Assembly (NCBI RefSeq): GCF_004421005.1
Contig: NZ_CP038026.1
Coordinates: forward strand, 1,860,001-1,924,000
Direction of reading: 5' to 3'
DNA length: 64,000 bases
Origin: Pseudoduganella plicata
Lineage (GTDB): Bacteria; Pseudomonadota; Gammaproteobacteria; Burkholderiales; Burkholderiaceae_D
Program-made: the position numbers and the translations under genes
In this document: positions 39,540 to 49,745 of the stretch, piece after piece
How the letters are laid out: every line of letters starts with the position of its first letter
Position numbering within the stretch: position 1 is the first letter of the stretch
The notes under the pieces: model-generated
What the model was told of the DNA's origin: nothing
The model's input: only the letters and a program-made list of their open reading frames with translations
Database searches by the model: none

Positions 39540-41318
39540 ATGCATACTTCACACCGCAACTCGGGGATCGACGCCGTCGGCAGCATCCCTTGGGGCTCAC
39601 ACTTCTGCCAGTTCTACCGCAACGAGGCCGATCTGGCCGAGACACTCGTCCCCTTCTTCCAGGCTGGCCTGGACGCCAACGAATCCTGCCTGTGGGTGAC
39701 GTCGCAATCGCTCGATGCCGGCAAGGCCACGTCGCTGATGGCGCGTGCCATCCCGGACTTCGACCGCTATGTCAGCAGCGGCCAGATGGAAATCGTCTCG
39801 ATCTCGGACTGGTACAAGGCCGGCGACGTGTTCGACCCGGACGTCGTGCTGAACGGCTGGATCGAACGCGAACAGCGCTCGCGGGAACGTGGCTTTGCCG
39901 GCCTGCGCCTGACGGGCGACACGATCTGGGTCGAGCGCTCCGGCTGGGACGATTTCATGGACTACGAACGCAAGGTCAACGGCGCGTTCCGCCGCCACAA
40001 CCTGGTGGCGCTGTGCACCTACTGCGTGGAAACGTGCAGCGCGGAGGACGTGATCGACGTCTGCCGCCACCACCAGTTTGCCCTGACCCGCCGCGACGGC
40101 GACTGGGAACTGCTGGAAAGCTCGTCGCTGAAGATCGCCAAGGAAGAGCTGATGCGCCTGAACATGGAGCTGGAACACCGTGTCGAGTCCCGCACGGCCG
40201 CCCTGAACACCGCCGTGCGCGCCCGCGACGAATTCCTTGCCATGCTGGGCCACGAGCTGCGCAATCCACTGGCGCCCATCCGCACCGCGGCCGAGGTCAT
40301 CGGCTCCCTGGCGCCGGCCGGCTCGCCCATTGCCGCCAGCTCGGCCATCCTGGATCGCCAGGTGGGCCACCTGACGCGCCTGGTGGACGATCTGCTCGAC
40401 GTTGCCCGGATCACGCAGGGCCATATCCAGCTGAACATGAAGGAAACGTCGCTGGCCGACATCATCGACATGGCCGTCGAGCAGGCCCGCCCGCTGATCG
40501 ACCAACGCGGCCATTCGCTGGCGGTCGCCCTGCCCGGCCGCGCCGTGCGCGTCAACGCCGATGCCACACGGCTGGCACAGGTGTTCGGCAACCTGCTGCA
40601 TAACGCGGCAAAATACACGCCGAACGGCGGCGAGGTCGGCATTGCCACGCGTATTCTCGGCAATATGGCAACGATCACCGTCACGGATACGGGCGCCGGC
40701 ATCCCGTCAGGAATGCTGGACGCGGTATTCGGGCTGTTTACCCAGCTGCCGCGCTCGCTAGACCGCTCCGACGGCGGCCTCGGCATCGGACTGACGCTGG
40801 CTCGCCGCATCGTCGAACTGCACGGCGGGACGATCGCGGCGCACAGCGACGGTCCCGACCAGGGCAGCAGCTTTACCGTGCAGCTGGGTCTGGTGGAGCC
40901 AACACGAACGTCCGCACCCAGCCTGCCCGCGCCGGACCGTGCCGCTGCAGGAACGTCGGGCCGCCGTATCCTGCTGGTGGACGACAACGCCGACGCGCGC
41001 GAACTGATGGCTACGTTGCTGTCGCTCCACGGCCACGACGTCACCACGGCCGAGGACGGCGAAGGCGCACTGGCGGCAGCCCAACGCTGCGACCCGGAAG
41101 TGGTCATGCTCGATATCGGCCTGCCCGGCATCGACGGCTACGAAGTCGCCCGCCGGCTGCGCGCAATGCCGGCAACGGCCTGCGCGATGCTGATCGCATT
41201 GACGGGCTACGGCCAGCCGTCCGACCTGCAGGCGGCCACGGCGGCCGGGTTCGACGACCATATCCTGAAGCCGGCGAAGCTGGAGGACGTGCTGGCGAAG
41301 GTGGCGGCGCCGCGCTGA
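39540..41318 (+). CDS. Hybrid histidine kinase with MEDS sensor domain (HK-1)
   Basis: The 592-residue soluble product has an N-terminal MEDS (DcmR-type sensory) domain (about 15-190; GSHFCQFYRNEADLAETLVP, LVALCTYCVETCSAEDVIDV), a HisKA domain with His238 in LGHELRNPLAPI, an HATPase_c domain (about 340-450; NAAKYTPNGGEV, DTGAGIP, GGLGIGLTLARRI) and a C-terminal receiver (476-590) with phosphoacceptor Asp525 and Lys577. No DNA-binding output domain. It is the only plus-strand kinase of the island. The ATG at 39540 is preferred to a TTG two codons earlier. Confidence 0.93.
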   Translation: MHTSHRNSGIDAVGSIPWGSHFCQFYRNEADLAETLVPFFQAGLDANESCLWVTSQSLDAGKATSLMARAIPDFDRYVSSGQMEIVSISDWYKAGDVFDPDVVLNGWIEREQRSRERGFAGLRLTGDTIWVERSGWDDFMDYERKVNGAFRRHNLVALCTYCVETCSAEDVIDVCRHHQFALTRRDGDWELLESSSLKIAKEELMRLNMELEHRVESRTAALNTAVRARDEFLAMLGHELRNPLAPIRTAAEVIGSLAPAGSPIAASSAILDRQVGHLTRLVDDLLDVARITQGHIQLNMKETSLADIIDMAVEQARPLIDQRGHSLAVALPGRAVRVNADATRLAQVFGNLLHNAAKYTPNGGEVGIATRILGNMATITVTDTGAGIPSGMLDAVFGLFTQLPRSLDRSDGGLGIGLTLARRIVELHGGTIAAHSDGPDQGSSFTVQLGLVEPTRTSAPSLPAPDRAAAGTSGRRILLVDDNADARELMATLLSLHGHDVTTAEDGEGALAAAQRCDPEVVMLDIGLPGIDGYEVARRLRAMPATACAMLIALTGYGQPSDLQAATAAGFDDHILKPAKLEDVLAKVAAPR

Positions 41319-41380
41319 GCGGCGCGGTCCGCTACGACGGGGTAACGTTTTTGACCTGAACCAGGACGGACAGCGGTGGC

Positions 41381-41938
41381 TCAGCCGTGCAGCATGATGC
41401 GGCTGACAATGCTGTAATCGACCTTCCTGTACCTGCTGGCGCCGTCCGGGTCGTCGAATTGCTCGCCCCAGCTGCACAGCTTGCCGGCACCGTCACCGCA
41501 GACATGGTGCGCCAGGTTGCACCAGCGGTTGACAATACCTGTGCGTGCCAGGTCCAGGATGGCAGCCCCTGGCACGCCGTCGTCCTTCCGGTATGGCCGC
41601 AAATCCACATCGTCCGGGCATAGGCGATCACGGCTTGCGGCGGCAACGCGATGGAGTAGGCGGTATCGTCCCCGCCTTTGGCGATATCCTCGATATAGCC
41701 CTCGATCGTCCACTTGCCTGGGTTCGGAAGGTCCGGGCCAGCTCCACGATATCGTTGAGCAGGTTGGCCTCCCCGCCCGCATCATGCGAGGTAAAGTCTT
41801 GATCCCGCCTGTACGCGCGTGTTGCGCATGTATTCTTGTCGCCCAGCGCCTTGTCGAGACGCTTGTACGATCCTGGACGGTGCTTGTGGACCATGTACAG
41901 CGTGCTGGCGAAACCGAAGATGCCATGCGCCTTGTTGG
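41381..41938 (-). pseudogene. Decayed hypothetical gene with two apparent -1 frameshifts
   Basis: No single frame spans this region, but joining three minus-strand frames gives one continuous protein-like sequence: HGIFGFASTLYMVHKHRPGS to LLNDIVELARTF in the first, then PNPGKWTIEGYIEDIAKGGD to PPQAVIAYA in the second (switch near 41728), then PDDVDLRPYRKDDGVPGAAI to YSIVSRIMLHG in the third (switch near 41617). Each switch corresponds to one missing base. An in-frame TGA lies upstream at 41940. I do not recognise the family. Confidence 0.6.
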
Positions 41939-41982
41939 CTCAATCAAGCCGAGCCACGAAATAGCGTCGGCCTGGATGACTA

Positions 41983-42324
41983 TCAGGTTGCACCATCCTG
42001 CTGCGCCATGGGCCAAACCTCGACGACTCCGTACGCGACAGCACACGGTGTTTTCGAAACCAACTCGATCGCCTCAGCTATGTCTGATGCTTCAATGATG
42101 GCAAAGCCGGCAATCGGCAGGCGTGACGACATGAATGAGCCCGCCTCCGTATGCACTCCTTTCGCACCGTGGTTGCGCACCTGGACCGGCTGCCCCGCGA
42201 TTCCCATGTCGGCGCCGCGCCGCAGTAGCAACTCGTCATGGGCATGGGCTGCACTCCGTACAGTCTCGCTCGTGCGCTCGTAGCCTTCGCGATCGCCATA
42301 ACCGATAGTGATGAATTTTGCCAT
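41983..42324 (-). CDS. YCII/DGPF-type small protein
   Basis: The product (113 residues from MAKFITIGYGDREGYERTSE) has the YciI/YCII ferredoxin-like fold pattern, with MSSRLPIAGFAIIEASDIAE and a C-terminal VAYGVVEVWPMAQQ. Family members are small enzymes or accessory proteins; in many genomes DGPF proteins lie beside ECF sigma factors, but none is here. An in-frame extension to 42369 has no support. Confidence 0.82.
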   Translation of the reverse strand: MAKFITIGYGDREGYERTSETVRSAAHAHDELLLRRGADMGIAGQPVQVRNHGAKGVHTEAGSFMSSRLPIAGFAIIEASDIAEAIELVSKTPCAVAYGVVEVWPMAQQDGAT

Positions 42325-42672
42325 TCCCGAACTCCACTCGCAAAGAGACGCCCCATTTCGGTTTCGCATTCAGCGAAGCCGGTCTTCGGCCTTGTCGCAT
42401 CGCAGGTTCACTTAGAAGCACCCGGGCACATCTCGGCCATACCATGTCGACGAATGAGGTTGGGCATATTCGACAAACCGACAAGAATCATCTGAAGCTT
42501 TCTTGCCCCTGTCATGTGCTGGTAGTGAGCTGCTGATCAAACAGGCTCGAGTCCCACCAGCGTGGGGACCATCGTCCGATCGACCGTCCAGTTCAAAATG
42601 GTGCTGAGTTCACGCTGACGTTACGGCAGACGTCGACTTTACTTGTTCGCGGCCGCGTATGCCCGCGCACTG
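42325..42672. other. 348-base intergenic region
   Basis: No gene, strong terminator or repeat recognised. It lies between the YciI gene and the end of the second MEDS kinase. Confidence 0.4.
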
Positions 42673-45249
42673 CTAGCTGGCCGCGCTCGACCGCCGGCCA
42701 AGCAGTGACAGCAGTGCTTGAGGCTGAACGGGCTTGACGAGGTGCTGTTCGAAGCCGGCGTCCTTGCTGCGCAGCGCGTCTTCCGGCTGACCGAAGCCGC
42801 TGAGGGCGATGAGCCGGCAGGACTCCCCACCCGGCTTGTTGCGTATCCGTTGCGCCAGCTCATGGCCACTCATCAGCGGCAGTCCGATGTCGAGGATCGC
42901 CAGGTCCGGCCGGAACGCCGCCAGCTTGTCCAGTGCCGTGATCGGATCGTGGCATAGCTCGACGATATGTCCGTGTTGTTCCAGCATCACGCCCAGCATG
43001 CGTGCCGCGTCGGCATTGTCGTCGACAATGAGGATGCGGGAGCGGACCGCGTCGATCGCTTCGGTCGGGCTGACGCGTGCGTCCATTACCGGTACAGCCG
43101 CGGCCGGGAGCACCGGAAGCACGACGATAAACTCGCTGCCCAGTCCCGGACCGGCACTATGAGCTTCGATGTGCCCGCCATGCAACTCAACCAGCCGGTG
43201 CGCCAGCGAGAGGCCGACGCCGAGGCCTCCCTCGGCCCGGTCGATGCCGCGCGGGCCTTGATAGAACAGGTCGAAGACCTGGCGCAATTCCTGCCCCGAC
43301 ATGCCGCGCCCGTTGTCGAGGATACTGATGCGGGCGCTGCCGGCTGCATCCCGTGCGGCGGTCAATCGGATCGCGCCGCCGTTGGCCGTGTAGCGCGCCG
43401 CGTTGATCAGAAGATTGGCGACAACCTGCGCCAGCCGGACCGGATCGCCATTGACCATCAGCGCGGGCTCGACCGACAGCGTGAGTGCGTGCGCGCGCGA
43501 CCGTATATCCGCAGAGGCGATCTCCACCGCCTTGTGGAGCGCTGCGTCCAGCGCCATGCTCTCGCTCTTCAGTTCGATCTTCCCCTGCGTGACCCGGGCA
43601 ATATCGAGAAGGTCGTCGACCAGACGCACCAGATGATCGAGCTGCCGGCGCATCACGCGCCGCTCCTGACCGAAGGATGCATCGCCGCGCAATTCCATCA
43701 TCTCCAGTGCCATCAGGATCGGCGAGAGCGGGTTGCGCAGCTCATGCCCCAGCATGGCCAGGAACTGGTCCTTGTTGCGGTTGGCTTCCGTCAACGCCGT
43801 CAGGATGACCTCACGCTCGTCGCGCGCCTGCTCCAGCGATTTTCGCGCCGTGACGTGTTCCGTTATGTCGACCACTACCGCCAGGACGCCCTCTGTGGCA
43901 CCTTGTTCGTTTTGCAGCGGCTCCAGGCTGAGCCTGATGTAGCGCTCCGATGCGCCGTGAAACTCCTGCAGGCATATCTCATCGGCGCTGAACGCCGTGC
44001 CGCTCGCATGAACCTGTTGCAACAGGGCGTGCAGCCGGCCCCCCACAGCCGCAGGAAACGCCTGCGCAAACGTCCTGTCCCGGAGCTCCGCGCCGCCCGC
44101 CATCTCGACGAAGCGCTCGTTGACGACCTGGAAACGCAACTCCGGTCCGATCAGCAACGCGGTGGCAACGGGCGAGCGCAAGATCATCTGGTCGCGCTGC
44201 AGCAGCGCCCTGTCCCGTTCATGCCGTTCCGTGGCGTCGCGCGTAAAGCAGCGGGTATAGCGCAACTGGCCGTTCTCGAAACAACCGTTCGAGTGGATCA
44301 CGACGTGGCGCACGCTGCCGTCACGGCAGCGCAGCCGCGCCGGCTGGTCGTACAGCGTGCCGCCACCCAGCAAAGTGTCGAGAATATGCTCGATGACGGG
44401 GCTGTCGACGTGGAACTCGGCAATATGGTGGCCCACGTACTCGTCCCACCGATACCCCAGCAGCGCCAGCTCGGCCTTGTTCGCCCACAGGATCGTGCCA
44501 TCCGGCCCGACGCGGTGGATCCCTTCGGCGGCATTGTCCAGGAATTCCGCCAGATCGGCCTGCGTGGCCGCGGCCAGCCGCTCCGCCGCCTGCCGCCGCG
44601 CGACTTCGCCGTCCAGCGCGAAGGCTTTGCGCTCCAGTTCGAGCAGCACCATGGCATCGTTGCGCCCCACGGTGCCGGCACCCGGCTGGCGCTGCGAACC
44701 GGCGTGGGAGTGGCATTTGCAGATGGCAGCGAAACTTTCCGCCAGCTCCGCTGTCGGAAACAGTGTCCACGGATAGGCGCAAAACAGCGAAAATGCGGTC
44801 TGGCCGGCAAGTTCGTTCCATAGCTGCTCGAGTCGCACGGCAGCCTCATAGCGCCCGTCGGCACACAGCAAGGCCACCATTTCGCCGTATGCATGCAAGG
44901 GCGCTCCATCGTTTCGCGCGGTGCGCACGAGGGTCCCCATCACTGCGTCGAAGCGTCCTCTGTCGGGCCAGCCTCCCACCGACAGCTGCGCGAGCGTTTC
45001 CGCTGCATCCAGTACGACAAGCCTCGCCAGGGCGCCGGACGCCTGCGTGCCGAGCGCAGCGCGCAGGCGCGCCGTCACATCGCCTACTCGCGCCGCCGTG
45101 GCAATGAGGATGCCGGATCCGCCCTGCGCCAGAGCGGTGTGCAGGTGACTGACGATTTCCTCGGCAAGTAATACCTCGTCCTCGTAGAACCGGACAAAGT
45201 GATGGCTGTCGCGGCAAGCGGAGGACGCCGGGGCTTGTTCTGTGAACAT
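42673..45249 (-). CDS. Hybrid histidine kinase with MEDS and two PAS domains (HK-2)
   Basis: The product (858 residues from MFTEQAPASSACRDSHHFVR, AAGG site 6 bases upstream) has a MEDS domain (about 15-180; FVRFYEDEVLLAEEIVSHLH, YGEMVALLCADG), a first PAS (about 235-345), a second PAS (about 355-470), HisKA with His502 in LGHELRNPLSPI, HATPase_c (NAARYTANGGAI, DNGRGM, GGLGVGLSLAHRL) and a C-terminal receiver with LAILDIGLPLMSG and LVKPVQP. No membrane or DNA-binding domain. An upstream ATG at 45291 has no ribosome binding site. Confidence 0.93.
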   Translation of the reverse strand: MFTEQAPASSACRDSHHFVRFYEDEVLLAEEIVSHLHTALAQGGSGILIATAARVGDVTARLRAALGTQASGALARLVVLDAAETLAQLSVGGWPDRGRFDAVMGTLVRTARNDGAPLHAYGEMVALLCADGRYEAAVRLEQLWNELAGQTAFSLFCAYPWTLFPTAELAESFAAICKCHSHAGSQRQPGAGTVGRNDAMVLLELERKAFALDGEVARRQAAERLAAATQADLAEFLDNAAEGIHRVGPDGTILWANKAELALLGYRWDEYVGHHIAEFHVDSPVIEHILDTLLGGGTLYDQPARLRCRDGSVRHVVIHSNGCFENGQLRYTRCFTRDATERHERDRALLQRDQMILRSPVATALLIGPELRFQVVNERFVEMAGGAELRDRTFAQAFPAAVGGRLHALLQQVHASGTAFSADEICLQEFHGASERYIRLSLEPLQNEQGATEGVLAVVVDITEHVTARKSLEQARDEREVILTALTEANRNKDQFLAMLGHELRNPLSPILMALEMMELRGDASFGQERRVMRRQLDHLVRLVDDLLDIARVTQGKIELKSESMALDAALHKAVEIASADIRSRAHALTLSVEPALMVNGDPVRLAQVVANLLINAARYTANGGAIRLTAARDAAGSARISILDNGRGMSGQELRQVFDLFYQGPRGIDRAEGGLGVGLSLAHRLVELHGGHIEAHSAGPGLGSEFIVVLPVLPAAAVPVMDARVSPTEAIDAVRSRILIVDDNADAARMLGVMLEQHGHIVELCHDPITALDKLAAFRPDLAILDIGLPLMSGHELAQRIRNKPGGESCRLIALSGFGQPEDALRSKDAGFEQHLVKPVQPQALLSLLGRRSSAAS

Positions 45250-45365
45250 GGGTACCTTGGATCGGTCCGGGGAACGGACACCGTCGGTCATTGTAGTCGT
45301 TATACGACTGGCGGGTAAATGACTATGTCAGGACTGCGGAACCGTCCAGGACAAACCAGATCCCG

Positions 45366-47513
45366 TCATCCGTTGCCCACCTGGCGGCCCGCCAGCCCGG
45401 CCGCTTCGTCCAGATAGTGCGCCAGCGTTTCCAGGCACGCCGGTTTGGTCAGGTGACGCGAGAATCCGGCGTCGAACGCGCGCTGCCGGGCCTCGCCCTG
45501 TCCGTAGCCCGTCACGGCAATAAACAGCGCCCCGGCGCAGCCCGGCTGCGTCTTCAGCCGGGCCACCAGCTCATAACCATCCATATCGGGCAGACCGATA
45601 TCGAGCATTACCACGTGGGGCGCCGCCGCCGTGGCGCTCGACAACGCCGAGCGCGCATCGTGCGCCACCGTCACCGTGTGTCCCATTTGCCCGAGCAGCC
45701 GCGCAAGCATCGCGGCGCCGTCGGCATTGTCGTCGACCAGCAGGATGTTCAGCGGCGTGGAGGTGCCGCCGGCGCGTATCCCCGCTGCGCGCCGTTCGCT
45801 GCCGGCCGCCGGACCGCCGTGCCAGCGCGGCAGTTCGATCGTGATTGTCGTACCCAGCCGTTCGCCTTCGCTGTATGCGTGGACCCGCCCGTCGTGCAGC
45901 TCCACCAGCGATCGGACGAGTGCCAGGCCGAGTCCCAGCCCCCCTTGCGTGCGCCCCAGCGTTCGCCTGCCCTGGATGAAGGAGTCGAACACATCCGGCA
46001 ACAACTCCGGCGCGATGCCGCTGCCGTTGTCCGTGACGGAAATACTGACGCGCTCGGCCTGTCCCGTCAGCACGACGGCGATCCGGCCACCTTCGGGCGT
46101 GTACTTGGCCGCGTTATTGATGACGTTCGCCAGGACCTGTACCAGACGCACGAAGTCGCCGTGCACCAGCATCGGCTCGGCCGGCGCCGAGTACGCGAGG
46201 ACGTGACGGCGCTGTTCGACCAGCGGTCGCACCTGTTCGCTTGCCGTTTCGACCACAGAGTGCAGGTCGACCGCATGCAGATCCAGCTCGATCATGCCGC
46301 GCGTGACGCGTGACACGTCCAGCAGGTCATTGAGCAAGGTCGTCATATGGCCGACCTGGCGGGAAATGATCCTGCCCAGATCGAGCGCCCGCGCGCCCTC
46401 GACGTGGCCAAGCTCGAGCAGCTGCGCAGCCGCGCCAATCGGCGCGAGCGGATTGCGCAACTCGTGCGCGAGCATCGCCAGGAACTCGTCCTTGCGGCTG
46501 TTGGCAAGGCGCAGCGCGTTCTCCGCATTGGCCCGTTCGATGGCATCCCAGGTCCGTTGCGCCACCTCTTCCGCGACAAAGACGTCTGCGTCGCTCCACC
46601 GACGCGGGTTCGCACAGTGGAGGTAAAGGATGGCGACCAGCCGGCCACCCTTGACGAGCGGGACGACAAGCAGGCTCCTCGTCCCGATGCTGGCATAGCC
46701 GGCGGCGTACGGGGCGGAACGGGGGTCGGCTTCGATATCGTCGAGCCGCAGTGTCTGCCCCGCCCTGAGGACCGCGATGATGTTCGGCCCGAAACTGTCC
46801 AGCGGGCGGGTCTCGCCGGCCAGGCTCTGCATTGCGCCCCCGGCCGCCGTCCAGTCGCGGCGCACGGATACCGAGTCCGATACGGCATCGATTTCGCCAT
46901 ACCCGACGCGGTCTGCGTTGACGTATCGACCCAGCATTGAAGCGGCGTGTGCGGTAATCGCCAGCGGGTCATTCAGTCCGCGCAGTGTGTCGGACAGGGC
47001 AAGCTGGAACGCCTGCCGTTGTTCGGCAAGCACTTCGCGTGTGGTTTCGGCAAAGGTGACCAGTACGCCATTGGGCGTTCCGTCATCGGCGCGTACCGGA
47101 CTGTATGAAAAACTGAAATAGCAGTCTTCCGGATAGCCGAACCGTTCGATCGTCAGCTTGAACCGCTCGAAACCGATGCCTTCGCCGGCCAGCACCTTCT
47201 GCCACATGGGGCCGATCGTCGGCCAGATTTCAGACCAGGTCACCCGGGCGTCGTTCCCCAGCGCGTCGGCGTCCTTCTCGCCCAGGATGGGCACGTAGGC
47301 ATCGTTATAGAACTGCGTGAACCCGTCGCCCCACGCCAGGTACATCGGCAGACGGCAGTCGAGCAGCAGCCGAACCGCATTGCACAGGCTGGGCGGCCAA
47401 TTGCCCACCGCGCCCAACGGGGTGCGGGACCAGTCGTGCGACATCATCCGCCGTTCCATTCGGGTGGGGGCGATGTCGGTCGCCGGGTCGTTGATAAGTC
47501 GAGGCCAATTCAT
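45366..47513 (-). CDS. Hybrid histidine kinase with PAS-like and GAF domains (HK-3)
   Basis: The 715-residue soluble product has an N-terminal PAS-like domain (about 25-160; WSRTPLGAVGNWPPSLCNAV, FYNDAYVPILGEKDADALGN), a GAF domain (about 165-330), HisKA with His350 in LAHELRNPLAPI, HATPase_c (NAAKYTPEGGRI, DNGSGIAPELLPDV, GGLGLGLALVRSLV) and a receiver (VVMLDIGLPDMDGYE, KPA). The start has an AGGAAAG site. A 74-base gap separates it from HK-2, and HK-4 ends 18 bases upstream of its start, so the three are probably cotranscribed. Confidence 0.94.
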   Translation of the reverse strand: MNWPRLINDPATDIAPTRMERRMMSHDWSRTPLGAVGNWPPSLCNAVRLLLDCRLPMYLAWGDGFTQFYNDAYVPILGEKDADALGNDARVTWSEIWPTIGPMWQKVLAGEGIGFERFKLTIERFGYPEDCYFSFSYSPVRADDGTPNGVLVTFAETTREVLAEQRQAFQLALSDTLRGLNDPLAITAHAASMLGRYVNADRVGYGEIDAVSDSVSVRRDWTAAGGAMQSLAGETRPLDSFGPNIIAVLRAGQTLRLDDIEADPRSAPYAAGYASIGTRSLLVVPLVKGGRLVAILYLHCANPRRWSDADVFVAEEVAQRTWDAIERANAENALRLANSRKDEFLAMLAHELRNPLAPIGAAAQLLELGHVEGARALDLGRIISRQVGHMTTLLNDLLDVSRVTRGMIELDLHAVDLHSVVETASEQVRPLVEQRRHVLAYSAPAEPMLVHGDFVRLVQVLANVINNAAKYTPEGGRIAVVLTGQAERVSISVTDNGSGIAPELLPDVFDSFIQGRRTLGRTQGGLGLGLALVRSLVELHDGRVHAYSEGERLGTTITIELPRWHGGPAAGSERRAAGIRAGGTSTPLNILLVDDNADGAAMLARLLGQMGHTVTVAHDARSALSSATAAAPHVVMLDIGLPDMDGYELVARLKTQPGCAGALFIAVTGYGQGEARQRAFDAGFSRHLTKPACLETLAHYLDEAAGLAGRQVGNG

Positions 47514-47531
47514 GGTGGCTTTCCTGTCGAT

Positions 47532-49745
47532 TCAGCGAGCAGGCCGAAGAAGTTCCCGGATCGACGCGATCAGTTGCTCCAGCGGTACCGGCTTGGTCAG
47601 ATGTTTATCGAAACCGGCACCCAGCGCCCGCGCCCGGTCGGTTGGCTGTCCGTATCCTGTCACGGCGATCAGCCGGATGGCGGCGGTGAGCGGGTCGTTT
47701 CTCAGTCGTGCCGCCACATCATGGCCAGACATATCGGGCAGGTCGAGGTCGATCAGCGCCACGTCGGGGCTGGCCGAGGCGGCCAGCGCGATTCCCTCGG
47801 CCCCGTTTTCCGCGACATGCACCGTAAGACCGTGTTCGGCCAGCATCAGCGCCGTCATTTCCCGTACATCGCGGTTGTCCTCGATCACCAGGACGGTGCC
47901 GGCGGCCTGCGACCGTGCGTCCGGTGTCGCTGCCGGAGCGCCGGACCGGGTGTCGATCGTGGGGAAGCGCAGCGTGAAGACGCTGCCTTGCCCCACCCCG
48001 GCGCTGTGCGCCACCAGCGTGCCGCCATGCTGCCGCGCCAGTGCATCGACCACGGCCAGACCGATGCCCAACCCGTCTTTCGACCGATTGACCACCTTCC
48101 CCTGAACAAAGACCTCAAACGCCCTGGCCAGCAGTTCCGGCGCCAGGCCGATGCCGGTATCGGCAATGGCCAGTACGGCAAAACCCGCATCCGTGCGCAG
48201 GGTGATATCGATATTGCCGCCTTCGGGTGTATATTTCAGGGCATTATCGACAAGATTGCAGAACATCTGCTCCAGGCGCGTGGGGTCGCCCTGGATTGTC
48301 GCAGCGGCAAGGTCGACGCGGACCCGATGATTGCGCATGGCGCCGCGCGTCTCGAATCCCGCCAGACATCCCTCCAATGCCGCCTTCAGGTCGACCGGGC
48401 GGAGCACCATCCGGATTTTCCCGCTCAGGATGCGGTGGGCGTCCAACAAGTCGTCGACCAGCTTGGTCAGGTGCCCGGTTTGCCGGGCGATGATCGAACG
48501 GGCCTTCGCCGCCCGGTCGGCATCGATGCCCGGCAGGTTCAGCACCACCGTTCCCGAGGCGATCGCCGCCAGCGGATTGCGCAGTTCATGGCCAAGCATG
48601 GCCATGAATTCGTCCTTTGCCTGGTTTTGCGATTCAGCAATTTTCTGTGCCTCCTCGGCGTGGACGCGCGCGGCCCGAGCTTCGTCGAGCGTTCGCTGCC
48701 GGTTGTCCCGGGCGGCCGCGAGCAGGCAGCCCGCGTCGTGCAATGCCAGCTGCAGCCGGTTCATTTCGTCGACCCGTAAATCCTTCACGGGCGGGATCCG
48801 ATGGCGCGACAACATCCCGGCATCGGCGGCGACCGTGCCGATCGCGCCCAGCAGCCGACGGCTGAACAGCACGGCGCCACCAATCGCGCACAGCAGCGCG
48901 GTGACGAAACCGGCAGCCGTCAACGCCACGGACTGCACGGCGGTTTTTTCGATTTCGGTGACGGGCACTCCGATACCGACAGTCCAGCCGGTGATGGCAG
49001 ACCGTTCCCAGGCGCCGTACATCTCGACGCCGTCGCGCGTGTACGCCCGCCCGATGCCCTCGAAACCGGCAAGTATCGTGCGCAGCCGCTCTTCTCTTGG
49101 CGGAAGCCCGACAAATTTTTCCGGATGTTTGTTGCGCGCAATCGTGATGCCCTGCCGGTCGAACACGGCGATCAGCCATGACGGCGGAATATTTTCGTCC
49201 GGCAGCAACCTGTTCAGGTGGTCCGAATACATCCATTCGTTGACGACCATGCGGCGGCCGTCGCGGATCCGCACCGGATACTCCACGCTGACGACATACT
49301 TGCCAGTCGCACTACCTTTGATTAACCCGCTGTACACGGGCGCGCCGCCCGCGATGACGTTCTTTACCCTCGCTTGCGTGATGGCAACAGGGGCGGGAAT
49401 CTTCGTACCGAAGGGACGCACCGTGTTGAACAGCTGCTGGCCGTTCTCGTCGATCAACGCCGCATGGATGTCCCGGTGGCTGTTTGCCGCTTTCGCCTGT
49501 GCATAGAACTCCTCGATCGCGCCGTTCTGCAGCACTCGCGACGTACTGAGCGTCTGCGCCGTCGCCATGGCGAACGTCATCTCGCGGTCCATCACGTTGA
49601 CCGACGCCCGCGCCAGTTCCTGCATGCTGCGCAGGGCCGCCTGGCGCTCGGCCGTCAGCAGCAGGTCCAGTGCCACCGCCGAAAAAACCACCGTGGGAGC
49701 GAGGATGACCAGCACGAGCAATGCGATGTGGGATCTGACTTTCAT
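47532..49745 (-). CDS. Membrane hybrid histidine kinase with Cache-like periplasmic sensor (HK-4)
   Basis: The 737-residue product has a first transmembrane helix (about 7-29), a periplasmic dCache-like domain (about 30-268; VYSGLIKGSATGKYVVSVEY, WLIAVFDRQGITIARNKHPE, AITGWTVGIGVPVTEIEK), a second helix (about 271-293), a coiled linker, HisKA with His386 in LGHELRNPLAAI, HATPase_c (NALKYTPEGGNI, DTGIGLAPELL, GLGIGLAVVDAL) and a receiver (VALIDLDLPDMSGHD, KPVP). It is the only membrane-bound kinase of the island and the likely extracellular signal input. Confidence 0.94.
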   Translation of the reverse strand: MKVRSHIALLVLVILAPTVVFSAVALDLLLTAERQAALRSMQELARASVNVMDREMTFAMATAQTLSTSRVLQNGAIEEFYAQAKAANSHRDIHAALIDENGQQLFNTVRPFGTKIPAPVAITQARVKNVIAGGAPVYSGLIKGSATGKYVVSVEYPVRIRDGRRMVVNEWMYSDHLNRLLPDENIPPSWLIAVFDRQGITIARNKHPEKFVGLPPREERLRTILAGFEGIGRAYTRDGVEMYGAWERSAITGWTVGIGVPVTEIEKTAVQSVALTAAGFVTALLCAIGGAVLFSRRLLGAIGTVAADAGMLSRHRIPPVKDLRVDEMNRLQLALHDAGCLLAAARDNRQRTLDEARAARVHAEEAQKIAESQNQAKDEFMAMLGHELRNPLAAIASGTVVLNLPGIDADRAAKARSIIARQTGHLTKLVDDLLDAHRILSGKIRMVLRPVDLKAALEGCLAGFETRGAMRNHRVRVDLAAATIQGDPTRLEQMFCNLVDNALKYTPEGGNIDITLRTDAGFAVLAIADTGIGLAPELLARAFEVFVQGKVVNRSKDGLGIGLAVVDALARQHGGTLVAHSAGVGQGSVFTLRFPTIDTRSGAPAATPDARSQAAGTVLVIEDNRDVREMTALMLAEHGLTVHVAENGAEGIALAASASPDVALIDLDLPDMSGHDVAARLRNDPLTAAIRLIAVTGYGQPTDRARALGAGFDKHLTKPVPLEQLIASIRELLRPAR

